In this document: positions 41,938 through 50,285 of the stretch, in pieces
Numbering within the stretch: position 1 is the stretch's first letter
Layout of the letters: every line of letters starts with the position of its first letter
DNA from: Planctomycetota bacterium
Lineage (GTDB): Bacteria > Planctomycetota > UBA1135 > GCA-002686595
NCBI GenBank assembly: GCA_020638835.1
Contig: JACKHV010000001.1
Location: forward strand, 1,178,001 to 1,242,000
Direction of reading: 5' to 3'
Length of the DNA stretch: 64,000 nucleotides
Notes under the pieces: generated by a model
Told to the model about the DNA's origin: nothing
The model's database searches: none
Seen by the model: the letters and a program-made list of their open reading frames with translations, nothing else
Program-made: the position numbers and the translations under genes

Positions 41938-43017
41938 TTGAGTGCCATGAACGTTGAACGCGAGCTGCTGGTGGACGACGTCGTCGCCGCGCTGACCAGT
42001 CCCCCTGACGGACAACAGCTCGGCGGCTGCGATCTGCGTGAGCAGATGGAACGCGCCGCGGAGGAATTCGACCGTCGGACAGCCGCCACCTTCGCCGAGG
42101 CGTTGGTCGACAGCCTGTGCGAGGACCCGGGCAACACACGCCGGCTCGAGGCGCTGCTGATCCTCGGCCTGGCGCATCCGCAGATCGTCAAGCGCTACAA
42201 GATCTCACTGGCCTCGGAGGGCCGCCGTCTGGCGGTGCTGCTCGAGAACGCCGGCGAGTCCGATCGCGCGCGGAGCTTGCTCGAGCTGATGCTCAAGCAC
42301 GATCCCGACTCGCGCGAGGTCGAGCGCGACCTCTCGTCGCTGATGCGCCGCGAAGGCAACATCGACGAGCTCGTCGAGCGCTTGATGCGCAACGCCGAGG
42401 AACAGGTCCAGGCCGGACGGCCGATGGAAGCCGTTGCCTGGCTGCAGGAGATCCTGCTCCACGACTCGTCGCGCCGCGACGTGGCCCGGATGATCCGGGA
42501 CCTGCGCTACGGCGAAGCGACGCGCCGCGAGAAGGCGACGAAGCGCAACCGCGTCGCCGTGCTGCTGGTGCTGCTCTCGGCCGCCGTCTCCGGACTGGTC
42601 GTGCGCGAGGTCCAGCTCGACAAAGCGGCGGACGCCCTGCCCGTCGCGGCCGTCGACGACCTGCCCGCGATCCGCGAGCGCATGAACGGCATCGACGAGA
42701 TGCTCGACACGCACAAGGCATGGATCGGCATGTTCCCGCTGCTCGAGGAACGCGGCGCGCTGCGCGAACGCGCCGACGCGTTGGAAGCGCAGGTCGCGCA
42801 GCGACAGCGCGAGGACAACCGCCGTCAGGAAGAACGACGCACGATCGCCGAAGCCGCGCGGCTCGAAGGCGTGAAAGCGGTCGAAGGGGGCAACTACGAG
42901 CAGGCCTTGGCGCACTTCCGACGTGCGCTCGAGTTCGGATCTCCCACCTGGGACCAGCGTGACCGCACCTTCGCGGACATCGCCGCTCTCGAGGACTGGC
43001 TGAAGGAAAACCGCTGA
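41938..43017 (+). CDS. TPR-like protein with central membrane segment (roadblock/MglA operon gene 1)
   Basis: The 359-residue protein has a helical N-terminal half of about 195 residues (TPR-like pairs, for example LLENAGESDRARSLLELMLKHDP with further pairs after it). One TM segment lies at about 203-221 (VAVLLVLLSAAVSGLV). The C-terminal part is coiled-coil plus one TPR-like unit (GVKAVEGGNYEQALAHFRRALE). The TTG at 41938 has a GGAAGGGG ribosome-binding site 9 nt upstream; an ATG three codons later is the alternative. It overlaps the next gene by 1 nt (TGATG). A scaffold role for the G-protein module is inferred from context. Confidence 0.7.
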   Translation: MSAMNVERELLVDDVVAALTSPPDGQQLGGCDLREQMERAAEEFDRRTAATFAEALVDSLCEDPGNTRRLEALLILGLAHPQIVKRYKISLASEGRRLAVLLENAGESDRARSLLELMLKHDPDSREVERDLSSLMRREGNIDELVERLMRNAEEQVQAGRPMEAVAWLQEILLHDSSRRDVARMIRDLRYGEATRREKATKRNRVAVLLVLLSAAVSGLVVREVQLDKAADALPVAAVDDLPAIRERMNGIDEMLDTHKAWIGMFPLLEERGALRERADALEAQVAQRQREDNRRQEERRTIAEAARLEGVKAVEGGNYEQALAHFRRALEFGSPTWDQRDRTFADIAALEDWLKENR

Positions 43018-44093
43018 TGCTGAAGCGCATCCTCTCGAGCGGGAAGGCTCGGGCCGCGATCAAGCGGCTCTCGGAAGAGCCCTCCGCCCGCAACTACCTG
43101 GCCCTGGGCCAACTGCACGCCACCGCCGGCAAGCTCGGCGAAGTGGAGCGCGTGTGCCTCGAGGGACTCGAAGCCTATCCCGACAACGCCGAGCTCAAGC
43201 GGCTCCTGGCGCGCGCGCGACAGCTGCGCCGCGAGGACCGCACACGCGAGCTGCAGGCTCAACTGAAGGTCTCACCGCGCCCCGCGCTCTGGAAGGAACT
43301 CTGCGAGATCCACCTCGAGAGCGGTCGCGTCGCCCGCGCCGAAGAGGTCGCTGACGAGTGGTTCTTCGCGACGGAGGACGGCGAAGCGATGCTGATGCGC
43401 GCCATGGCGCGTTGCGATCGCTTCTTCGCCGACCGCCGCCGTGACGACGGCCGTCGCGCGCACGAGCTGATCCACGAGGCGATCGAGCTGCTGCCGGGCG
43501 ACAAGCGCCCGCTGCGCTTGCTCCTCGACCTGACCTCGCGCGCCGGCGCGTGGCAGAACGCACGCTCTGCGATCGCGCGCCTGCTCGAACTCTCGCCCGG
43601 CGATCCGGCGCTGGAAGCCCGCTTCCGCACGGTGATGGCGCTGGCGGAGCGCTGCGGCGACTTCGACCAGGCGCTGCGCGCCGTCGAGCGCAGCGGCCGC
43701 CTCGCCGACGAGGACCCCGAAGCAGAGCGGCGCGCGACGTCCGGCTCCGTGCGTCCGATGCTGCAAGAGCTCGCGGCGCAGGACGGCGTGCGCGGCGCGT
43801 TCTACGTGCGCGGCGGAACCGCCCTGGTCCAAGGACCCCGCGGCGCGACCGCGGAGCGCACCGCTCGCGGCGTGCGCGAGGTGATCCAAGCGAGCCGCAC
43901 GGCCGCCCGCCGCCTCGGTCTCGGACAGCCCGAGGAGATCCGCGCCGAAGGCGACTTCGGGAGCTTGCTCGCGCGTCCTGGCTCGACCGGCGCCAGCGCG
44001 CTCTGGACCCAAGACGGTCCGACGAACAAACAGACTGCGAAGCTCGACGAGCTGACCGCCACGGCGCAGTCCAACTTGGAGGAGCAGTCGTGA
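43017..44093 (+). CDS. TPR protein with C-terminal roadblock/LC7-like domain (operon gene 2)
   Basis: The 358-residue cytoplasmic protein has several TPR-like helix pairs in the first 235 residues (NYLALGQLHATAGKLGEVER; RRAHELIHEAIELLPGDKRP and others). From about 245 to 330 it has a roadblock/LC7-type alpha/beta unit: MLQELAAQDGVRGAFYVRGG, then a helix ending RTAARRLGLG, then a strand. Roadblock domains dimerise and serve as GTPase-activating or scaffolding partners of MglA/Ras-like GTPases. Both ends overlap neighbouring genes (TGATG upstream, GTGA downstream), so translation is tightly coupled. Confidence 0.72.
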   Translation: MLKRILSSGKARAAIKRLSEEPSARNYLALGQLHATAGKLGEVERVCLEGLEAYPDNAELKRLLARARQLRREDRTRELQAQLKVSPRPALWKELCEIHLESGRVARAEEVADEWFFATEDGEAMLMRAMARCDRFFADRRRDDGRRAHELIHEAIELLPGDKRPLRLLLDLTSRAGAWQNARSAIARLLELSPGDPALEARFRTVMALAERCGDFDQALRAVERSGRLADEDPEAERRATSGSVRPMLQELAAQDGVRGAFYVRGGTALVQGPRGATAERTARGVREVIQASRTAARRLGLGQPEEIRAEGDFGSLLARPGSTGASALWTQDGPTNKQTAKLDELTATAQSNLEEQS

Positions 44094-44620
44094 AGGACGT
44101 CCTGGATCCCCTGACCCGCATCCCCGGCGTACGCCTCGCGCTGCTGATCTCCGAGGACGGCGTGCCGATCGCGTCCGCGAAGGGCGATCCCGGCCGCTCC
44201 GCCGAGGAAGCCGATCGCGCCGAGACCGCCGAGGAACTCGAGGCCTTCTGCGGTCTGGCCGCCGGCTGGTACGGCGAGCTGCACCGCGCGGTCGACCCCC
44301 TGGCCTGGAACCGGCCGAAACGAATCAGCATGCGCTGCGCCCGCGGGACCTTGGTCATGCAGGACTGCGAGCGCGTGATCCTCACCGTGCTGCTGCACCG
44401 CGGCGTGGTGATCGACGAACTGCGTCTGCCTCTGGGCTCGGCGATCGCGCGACTCGAGCGCAACCGCCGCCGCGGGCAGACGGAGCAACGAGGCAGAGAA
44501 ACCGAGCACACGAACGATGGTCCCCCCGGGCTCTTCCCGGGAGTCAGCCGCAATCACACCGAGAGCGGCACCGACGTGCGAACCCAGAACGAAGTCCCTG
44601 AAACGTCGGGGGAAAGATAG
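44090..44620 (+). CDS. Roadblock/LC7-domain protein (operon gene 3)
   Basis: The 176-residue protein opens with VKDVLDPLTRIPGVRLALLISEDGVPIAS, the classic roadblock start (helix, P-G-V, two strands with D/E-G). The domain is completed by a helix (AEELEAFCGLAAGWYGEL) and strands around RISMRCARGTLVMQDCERVILTVLL (given across two strands). About 55 residues of polar, disordered tail follow. It starts with a GTG inside the stop of the preceding gene (GTGA), with GGAGGAG 5 nt upstream. It is a likely partner of the GTPase encoded 3 nt downstream. Confidence 0.75.
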   Translation: MKDVLDPLTRIPGVRLALLISEDGVPIASAKGDPGRSAEEADRAETAEELEAFCGLAAGWYGELHRAVDPLAWNRPKRISMRCARGTLVMQDCERVILTVLLHRGVVIDELRLPLGSAIARLERNRRRGQTEQRGRETEHTNDGPPGLFPGVSRNHTESGTDVRTQNEVPETSGER

Positions 44621-44623
44621 CCA

Positions 44624-45895
44624 ATGGTCCAGATCAACTTCGCACAGAAGCAAGTGAACGCGAAGGTCGTCTACTACGGTCCCGGCATGTCCGGGAAAAC
44701 GACGAACCTCGAGGTCATCCACCAGCGCGCCCCGCAGAACAACAAGGGCGAGCTCACCAGCATCAGCACGGACGGGGATCGCACCCTGTTCTTCGACTTC
44801 ATGCCGCTCGACCTCGGAACGGTCTCCGGCATGCGCACCTGCTTCCAGATCTACACGGTCCCCGGACAGGTGTACTACAACTCGACGCGCAAGCTCGTGT
44901 TGCAGGGAGTCGACGGCGTGATCTTCATCGCCGACTCGTCCGCTTCGATGATGGAGGAGAACCTCGAGTCGATGCGCAACCTCGAGCAGAACCTCGCCGA
45001 GTACGGGCGTGACCTGACGGATCTTCCGCTGGTCATCCAGTACAACAAGCGCGACCTGCCCGACGCGATGAGCATCGAGGACCTGGAAGCGGCGCTGAAC
45101 CCGCGCGGCGTGCCGAGCTTCGAGGGCATGGCGCACACCGGTCAAGGGGTGTTCCCGACGCTCAAGGCGCTCGCCGCGAACGTGCTGGACCACATCCACA
45201 AGCAGCAGTCAGGCGCGTCGTCCCCGACGCAACCGGCCGCGCAACCGGCCGCGCCGACGCAGACGGCTCCCAAGGAGAACCTGCTGCAGACCGGCTTCCA
45301 TCCGGCGGCCAAGGCGAAGGTGACGATGAACACCTCGCAGCCGGACCCGACCGCGTCCACCGGCGGCATCCAGATGCAGCCGAACGCCATGCCGACCCAG
45401 ACGTCGAACCCCACGCCGAGCACGCCCGCTCCGGCAATGGCGCAGGGCCAGAACGCGCCGACCGGCGGCTTGAGCCTCGGCGCGCCGCTGCCGAGCGCGA
45501 ACACCGCGCCCGAGCCGCAGCAGCCGCAGATGCAACAGCCGCAGATGCAGATGCAGCAGCCGCAGATGCAACAGCCGCAGATGCAACAACAGCAGATGCA
45601 GCAGCCGCAGATGCAGGCCGCGCCCGCGATGCAGCAGGTCGCCGCCCCGCCGGCTCCGACGCAACACGCGCCCTCGCAGGCGCAGCGCATGCAGCCGGAG
45701 GCGAGCAGTGCTCCCGCGCGTCCGTCGAAGGCGTCGCGCAGCTTCCCGACCCCGGCGACGCCCGCGAGCCGCAACGCTCGCCCGACGCCGCAGTCGAAGA
45801 GCTCCAAGAAGAGCGCCGTCGTCACGACGCTCATCGTCGTCGCCTCGGTCGGCCTCGGTGCCGTGCTCGGCAGTTTCATCCTCTCTCTCTTCTAG
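44624..45895 (+). CDS. MglA-family small GTPase with Gln/Pro/Met-rich tail and C-terminal membrane anchor (operon gene 4)
   Basis: The first 195 residues are a full MglA/Ras-like GTPase: P-loop GPGMSGKTT (19-27), the MglA-type G3 motif TVPGQ (78-82, lacking the Ras DxxG Asp), and G4 NKRD (141-144). MglA proteins normally end here. Instead about 200 residues of low-complexity sequence follow, including tandem QPQMQ units at about 296-330, ending in a basic patch (SKSSKKS) and one hydrophobic segment (about 402-422, VVTTLIVVASVGLGAVLGSF). This is a tail-anchor topology with the GTPase in the cytoplasm. I know of no characterised MglA with such a tail. Flanked by roadblock genes on both sides. 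Confidence 0.88.
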   Translation: MVQINFAQKQVNAKVVYYGPGMSGKTTNLEVIHQRAPQNNKGELTSISTDGDRTLFFDFMPLDLGTVSGMRTCFQIYTVPGQVYYNSTRKLVLQGVDGVIFIADSSASMMEENLESMRNLEQNLAEYGRDLTDLPLVIQYNKRDLPDAMSIEDLEAALNPRGVPSFEGMAHTGQGVFPTLKALAANVLDHIHKQQSGASSPTQPAAQPAAPTQTAPKENLLQTGFHPAAKAKVTMNTSQPDPTASTGGIQMQPNAMPTQTSNPTPSTPAPAMAQGQNAPTGGLSLGAPLPSANTAPEPQQPQMQQPQMQMQQPQMQQPQMQQQQMQQPQMQAAPAMQQVAAPPAPTQHAPSQAQRMQPEASSAPARPSKASRSFPTPATPASRNARPTPQSKSSKKSAVVTTLIVVASVGLGAVLGSFILSLF

Positions 45896-45904
45896 GAGGC
45901 CGCC

Positions 45905-46414
45905 ATGACCAAAGATCACAAGCTGCGTCAGGACCGGATGGTCTTCTACGAGGACGAGATCGAGCGCTTCGACCAGGAGCTCGACGTCTTCCTCGAGCTG
46001 AGCGGCGCGCGCTGCGCGCTGATGATCGACCGCGAAGGCCACCTCGTCACGCGTCGTGGCGAAGCGGTCAAGGGCTCGCTCGACTCGATCGCCGCGCTGA
46101 TCGCGGGTTCGTTCGCCGCGACCCACGCGCTCGCCGACCTGCTCGGCGAGGACGAGTTCGCGACGCTCTTCCACCAGGGTGAGCGCGAGAGCATCCAGGT
46201 CACGGCGGTGGGGGATCGCGCCCTCTTCGCGATCGTGTTCGACGACCGCTCGAACCTCGGACTCGTGCGCTTCTACGTGCAGGAGACCCTCGGGCGCCTG
46301 ACCCAGCTCTTCACCGAGCTGAACGAGCGCTCGGACGAGGACCGCGGCCACGGCACGGAGCTGGCGGCCGACTTCTCGACGAACGCCGCGGCGGCCCTGG
46401 ACGAACTGTTCTAG
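45905..46414 (+). CDS. Roadblock/LC7-domain (MglB-like) protein (operon gene 5)
   Basis: The 169-residue protein has an initial helix (FYEDEIERFDQELDVFLELS), then the roadblock core GARCALMIDREGHLVTRRGE, then a helix (SLDSIAALIAGSFAATHALADLLG), strands ESIQVTAVGDRALFAIVFDD and a last helix. This is the best MglB match of the cluster; MglB stimulates MglA GTP hydrolysis. It has a strong AGGAGG ribosome-binding site 5 nt before the ATG and lies 9 nt after the GTPase gene. Two hairpins follow the stop. Confidence 0.8.
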   Translation: MTKDHKLRQDRMVFYEDEIERFDQELDVFLELSGARCALMIDREGHLVTRRGEAVKGSLDSIAALIAGSFAATHALADLLGEDEFATLFHQGERESIQVTAVGDRALFAIVFDDRSNLGLVRFYVQETLGRLTQLFTELNERSDEDRGHGTELAADFSTNAAAALDELF

Positions 46415-46428
46415 GCGCGCGCCGAAGC

Positions 46429-46494
46429 GGAGCGGCGCCGCGCCGCTCCTCGCCGGACCCCCCGAGCCCTCCCTCGCGAGGACGCGGGGGGTCC
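46429..46494 (+). terminator. Tandem hairpins ending the roadblock/MglA operon
   Basis: GGAGCGGCG/CGCCGCTCC (46429-46437 with 46441-46449) and GGACCCCCC/GGGGGGTCC (46455-46463 with 46486-46494) form two perfect 9-bp stems just after the stop at 46414. The remaining 190 bp to rpmB show no other feature. Confidence 0.55.
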
Positions 46495-46687
46495 GCGCGT
46501 CCGAGGGAGCGGCGCCTCGAGCCGCTGCGCGCTGGACCCTGCCGCGGGGCCCCGCTAGGCTGCGAAAGCGTCAGGAAAGGCCTCCCGTCGGGCTTGCCAG
46601 GGGGGGCGGGACTCGGTACCCTCTTCGGCCTTCCTCGGGGAACGACCCGAAGGTCGACCCCCCGACACCACACGGAGCACGAGAACG

Positions 46688-46933
46688 ATGGCACGCGTCT
46701 GCGAATTCTGCTGCAAGGGCACCGCCACGGGCGGCACGATCGCCCGCCGTGGTCTTCCCAAGAAGGCCGGCGGAGTGGGTCTCCGCATCACCGGTCGCAC
46801 CAAGCGCACCTTCAAGCCGAACATCCAGAAGGTCCGTGCGCTGGTCGACGGCGAGGTCCGCCGGGTCAAGATCTGCACGCGCTGCCTGAAGAGCGGTCGG
46901 GTCACGAAGCCGGGCGTCAGCGCCGCGAGCTGA
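46688..46933 (+). CDS. rpmB: 50S ribosomal protein L28, zinc-binding form
   Basis: The 81-residue ribosomal protein has the L28 core (TKRTFKPNIQKVRALVDGEV and KICTRCLKSGRVTK). Cys pairs in VCEFCC (near 5-9) and ICTRC (near 63-66) make a four-Cys zinc site, so this is the C+ form. An extra loop of about 15 residues (TIARRGLPKKAGGVG) separates the first pair from the core. A purine-rich ribosome-binding site GGAG lies upstream, and a terminator hairpin follows 92 nt after the stop. Confidence 0.93.
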   Translation: MARVCEFCCKGTATGGTIARRGLPKKAGGVGLRITGRTKRTFKPNIQKVRALVDGEVRRVKICTRCLKSGRVTKPGVSAAS

Positions 46934-47024
46934 GCCCCGCGCCGCGAGCCGAGTCGGCCGCGCCGCCCGCAGCGAAGATCCCGCTCGCCCGACGGCGAGC
47001 CCCGAGACCCGCATCACGTCCAAG

Positions 47025-47051
47025 GAGCCCTCGCCCACCCGGCGGGGGCTC
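47025..47051 (+). terminator. Intrinsic terminator after rpmB
   Basis: GAGCCCTCGCC (47025-47035) pairs with GGCGGGGGCTC (47041-47051), 11 bp with one G-T pair and a 5-nt loop, followed by TCTTT. This is one of the clearest terminators in the window. Confidence 0.8.
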
Positions 47052-47059
47052 TCTTTCGT

Positions 47060-47727
47060 GCCCGCGCGGGCGCCCGAGAGGGGCCTGTGGGCAGTTTGTG
47101 GACAAGTTCACGCTCGCTCCGAGGGCCCGTCGAGCCATCTTGCGACCCGGGGACAGCTCTCGCATCGCACTCCGACTTTCCCTCGAACCGCCGAAGAAGG
47201 CGTTCGGACGCCAAAATCGGGACGCCCGCGCCCCGACCCGGGCCCACCCTTTTCGAGGCGAGTCGCGGGAATGCCGCGGGCCTCGATCGGGGCTCAATCC
47301 GGGCCTCGCGGCCGGGCGGTTTTCGCGGCGCGATCGGCGCGCCGGAGCGGACTTCGGAACCGCTTGTCGGCGCCCTCGAAGGCCTCGAATTCAGAATCCA
47401 AGTCCACTGTTCGCAGTGACTTACGCGCGATCGCCGGTGCGGCTTGTCGCTAGCGTCGCGCGTCGCTTCGCGCTCCGTCGACGCGCTGCCCGCGACTCCG
47501 CTCGACGTCCCGCGTGCGGCAACTCGAGCGCTCGCCGAAGCGCACTCCGAGTCGCTGCTCCGCACCTGCTCGGATGACTACGTGCAGCAGAAAACCAAGT
47601 CGGAGAACCGGAAAGAATGGCAAGTCGCGGCCGCTTCGCACCGATGACTCGGTTGATGTCGTGGCTCGTGCGCCCACGTGGCGCTTCCGATCCGAATTCG
47701 GACCGTTTCCCCAAGGAGACAATCCTA
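47060..47727 (+). other. Long intergenic region upstream of the Lys-rich protein gene
   Basis: About 670 bp lack a convincing gene. It contains TGTGGACAA (near 47096), which resembles a high-GC DnaA box on the reverse strand, and a small hairpin CACTG-TTCG-CAGTG (47405-47418). Short open frames are rich in Arg and Ser as expected by chance. It must hold the promoter of the nucleoid-protein genes; AAGGAGA at 47713-47719 is their ribosome-binding site. Confidence 0.4.
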
Positions 47728-48015
47728 ATGGCTAAGAAAGCTACCAAGCGCAAGACGACGCGCAAGAAGGCCGCCAAGCGTAAGACCACGCGGAAGGCCG
47801 CCAAGCGTAAGACGACGCGCAAGAAGGCCGCCAAGAAGGCGACTCGTAAGAAGGCCGCCAAGAAGGCTACCCGCAAGAAGGCCGGCAAGAAGAAGGCCGC
47901 TCGCAAGAAGGTCGCCAAGAAGGCCGGCAAGAAGAAGGCCACTCGCAAGAAGAAGGCTTCTCGCAAGAAGGTCGCCAAGAAGGCTGCCAAGCGCAAGACC
48001 ACCCGTCGCCGCTAG
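47728..48015 (+). CDS. Lys/Arg/Ala/Thr-rich histone-H1-like DNA-binding protein
   Basis: The 95-residue protein is built almost wholly of Lys, Arg, Ala and Thr in loosely periodic KKAxKKATRKK units, like the C-terminal tails of histone H1 and bacterial H1-like proteins (Hc1, AlgP). It lacks a folded domain and probably binds DNA, or possibly RNA, through charge. The ATG at 47728 follows an AAGGAGA ribosome-binding site; upstream in-frame codons have ordinary composition and are unlikely to be translated. It lies 21 nt before HU, forming a nucleoid-protein pair. Confidence 0.85.
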   Translation: MAKKATKRKTTRKKAAKRKTTRKAAKRKTTRKKAAKKATRKKAAKKATRKKAGKKKAARKKVAKKAGKKKATRKKKASRKKVAKKAAKRKTTRRR

Positions 48016-48036
48016 TCTTCCTGCCGGGAGTCCTCC

Positions 48037-48306
48037 GTGAACAAAAGCCATCTGGTCGCCCACGTCGCTGATGAGCTGCGCACGTCGCAGCTGCAAGCGG
48101 CACGCTTGGTCGACACCGTGTTGGCCGGAATCCGGAAGGGCCTGCAGGCGGATTCGAGCGTCACGCTCAGCGGCTTCGGCACCTTCGAGGTGAAGTCCCG
48201 CAAGGCCAGGGTCGGACGGAACCCCCAAACCGGGGAGCCGATCCAGATCGAGGCCGGTCGCCGAGTCGGATTCCGCGTGGGCAAAGCCCTCAAAGAGTCC
48301 GTCTAG
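48037..48306 (+). CDS. HU-family DNA-binding protein
   Basis: The 89-residue protein has the full HU/IHF fold: MNKSHLVAHVADEL, VTLSGFGTFEVKSRKARVGRNPQTG with the Pro-containing beta arm (RNPQTGEPIQI), and a C-terminal helix (VGFRVGKALKES). It bends DNA and compacts the nucleoid as a dimer. It uses a GTG start with GGGAG 8 nt upstream. It follows the Lys-rich protein gene and ends at a strong terminator. Confidence 0.95.
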   Translation: MNKSHLVAHVADELRTSQLQAARLVDTVLAGIRKGLQADSSVTLSGFGTFEVKSRKARVGRNPQTGEPIQIEAGRRVGFRVGKALKESV

Positions 48307-48337
48307 AGCGGCGCGAGACGAGACAAGAACCACGAAC

Positions 48338-48369
48338 GGCCTCCTGGCTTCGCGCCGGGGGGCCTTTCT
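48338..48369 (+). terminator. Intrinsic terminator after HU gene
   Basis: GGCCTCCTGGC (48338-48348) pairs with GCCGGGGGGCC (48354-48364), 11 bp with two G-T pairs and a TTCGC loop, followed by TTTCT. Confidence 0.85.
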
Positions 48370-48449
48370 CGTTGCATGCGGAGTGTTCGCGCGCGCCGCT
48401 CGATGTCCGCTACTCGTGCGTGCTGCAGAGCACGCGCGTCGACGGGAAC

Positions 48450-50162
48450 TCAGGCCGACGCGCTCGCGCGCTCCTCGAGGGCCGCGATCTCGCGCGCGAC
48501 CGTCTCGTCGTCGAGCTTCGCGAACAGTCCGCTCACCTCGCCGAGCTTCTGGCCCGCCGTGAGCGAGCGCCACGAGTCCGCTTGCGGCAGCCCCGGCCAT
48601 GCTTGGTCCGCGACGGCGCCCGGCTGGCCGATCATCGCCCACAGGGCCTGCGCCTTGCCCGGCATGAACGGCACCATCCAGCGCGCGATCCAGCCGATCC
48701 ACTCGCAGCAGGTGTTCAGCACGCTCATCGCGCGCTCGGGGTCCGTCTTGCGCAGCGTCCACGGCGCGAGCCGATCGACGAAGACGTTCGCCACCGCGGC
48801 GTTCGCGAGCAGTTCCTCGGACGCGCGGCGGAAGCGGTACTCTCGCACCGAGGCGGCGGGGTCGACGACCGCGCCGCAGTTCTCGAGGATCTCGGCGTCG
48901 AGCTCGGCGCGGTGCGCTTCGGCGAGCGGCGGGACCGCGCCGTCGAAGTGCTTGTCGATGAATCGCAGCACGCGCGTCGCGAGGTTGCCGACGGTGTCGG
49001 CGAGGATGTTCGCGGTCTTCTGGAACTCCTCCCAGCGGAACTCACTGTCGGAGCTCTCCGGCGCGCTGGCGATCAGGTGGAAGCGCGCGACCTCGGCGTC
49101 GTACTGCTCGAAGAAGGGCTCGATCGGGACGACCCAGCCGGCCGAGGTCGAGAACTTGCGCCCCTGCAGGTTGTAGAACTCGTTCGCGGGCACCGCGTGC
49201 GGGAGCACGAAGTCCTGCTTCATGCCGTAGAGCATCGACGGGAAGATCAGCGCGTGGAAGGGGATGTTGTCCTTGCCGATGAAGTGCACCAGTTGCGTTT
49301 CGGGGGCCCGCCACCAGCGATCGACAGCGCCGTCTTCGTTCGTCTGCTCGCCGAGCTCCTGGGTCATCGACACGTAGCCGATCGGAGCGTCGAACCAGAC
49401 GTAGAGCACCTTCCCCGTCTCGCCGGCCGCGATCTCCTCGGGCACCGGGACGCCCCAGTCGAGGTCGCGCGTGATCGGACGCGGGCGCAGGTCCGCGAAC
49501 ATGGCCGCGACGAAGTTGCGCACGTTCGGCTTCCACTCGTGGCTCTCGAACCACGCGCCGATGTGGTCGTCGCGCAGCTTCGGCAGGTCGAGGTACCAGT
49601 GCTTCGTCGCGCGCCGCTCGAGCGGCTTTCCGTCCAACTTGCCGCGCGGCTCGAGCAGGTCCAGCGCGTCGAAACTCGAGGCGCAGCTCGGGCATTCGTC
49701 GCCGCGCGCGTTCTCGAAGCCGCACTTGGGGCACGTCCCCACGACGTAGCGGTCGGCGAGGAAGCGGTCCTGGCTCGAGCTGTAGAGTTGATCCGTCGTC
49801 ATCTCCTGCAGGTAGCCGTTCGCGTGCAGCCGACGGAAGAAGGTCTGCGCCCACTCGGTGTGGTAGGGGCAGGTCGAGGTCCCCGAGAAGATGTCGAACT
49901 CGATCCCGAAGCGGTCGAAGGTGCGCGCGATCTCGCCGTGCCAGCGCTTCACGTACTCGGCGGGCGGCTCGCCGACGCGCTCCGCGTCGATGGTGATCGC
50001 GGTCCCGTACTCGTCCGTGCCGCAGATGAAGCGCACTTCTTCGCCCTGCATGCGCAATGTGCGCACGTAGACGTCGGCGGGCAGGTAGGCGCCCGCGACG
50101 TGGCCGAAGTGGATCGGTCCGTTGGCGTAGGGCAGGGCGCTGGTGACGAGGGTGCGGCTCAC
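48450..50162 (-). CDS. metG: Methionyl-tRNA synthetase
   Basis: The 570-residue class I synthetase attaches methionine to initiator and elongator tRNA. The HIGH motif is PIHFGH (16-21), the KMSKS position is KFSTS (about 335), and the zinc knuckle is CPKCGFENARGDECPSC. The C-terminal helical anticodon domain is present, but the MetRS dimerisation/tRNA-binding domain of longer forms is absent. The GTG start at 50162 fits the family alignment. TAGGAT/TAGGCT lies about 45 nt upstream as a candidate -10. Confidence 0.97.
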   Translation of the reverse strand: MSRTLVTSALPYANGPIHFGHVAGAYLPADVYVRTLRMQGEEVRFICGTDEYGTAITIDAERVGEPPAEYVKRWHGEIARTFDRFGIEFDIFSGTSTCPYHTEWAQTFFRRLHANGYLQEMTTDQLYSSSQDRFLADRYVVGTCPKCGFENARGDECPSCASSFDALDLLEPRGKLDGKPLERRATKHWYLDLPKLRDDHIGAWFESHEWKPNVRNFVAAMFADLRPRPITRDLDWGVPVPEEIAAGETGKVLYVWFDAPIGYVSMTQELGEQTNEDGAVDRWWRAPETQLVHFIGKDNIPFHALIFPSMLYGMKQDFVLPHAVPANEFYNLQGRKFSTSAGWVVPIEPFFEQYDAEVARFHLIASAPESSDSEFRWEEFQKTANILADTVGNLATRVLRFIDKHFDGAVPPLAEAHRAELDAEILENCGAVVDPAASVREYRFRRASEELLANAAVANVFVDRLAPWTLRKTDPERAMSVLNTCCEWIGWIARWMVPFMPGKAQALWAMIGQPGAVADQAWPGLPQADSWRSLTAGQKLGEVSGLFAKLDDETVAREIAALEERASASA

Positions 50163-50285
50163 AGGATCGAGGGTCTTTCGCGGGGTCTCGGGGCTGGCGA
50201 GCCTAGCATCCTACACGCCGCGGACGCGCGGCGAACACCAGCGGGCCGCGGGGATCGGAGGGCTCCGCGTGCTATCGTCGCGCCG

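Noticed and set aside
45500..45640. CAG/CCG/ATG-type repeats in the GTPase tail considered as a tandem-repeat or CRISPR-like array
   Set aside because: The repetition reflects in-frame Gln-Pro-Met coding; units are irregular and there are no spacers.
47085..47110. Possible replication origin because of TGTGGACAA and TGTGGGCAG
   Set aside because: Only one good DnaA-box-like site, no AT-rich unwinding region, and no dnaA, dnaN or rpmH nearby.
48372..50285. Upstream open frame continuous with the alpha/beta hydrolase
   Set aside because: It is antisense to metG; the hydrolase begins at 50286 with a signal-anchor and an adjoining -10-like element.
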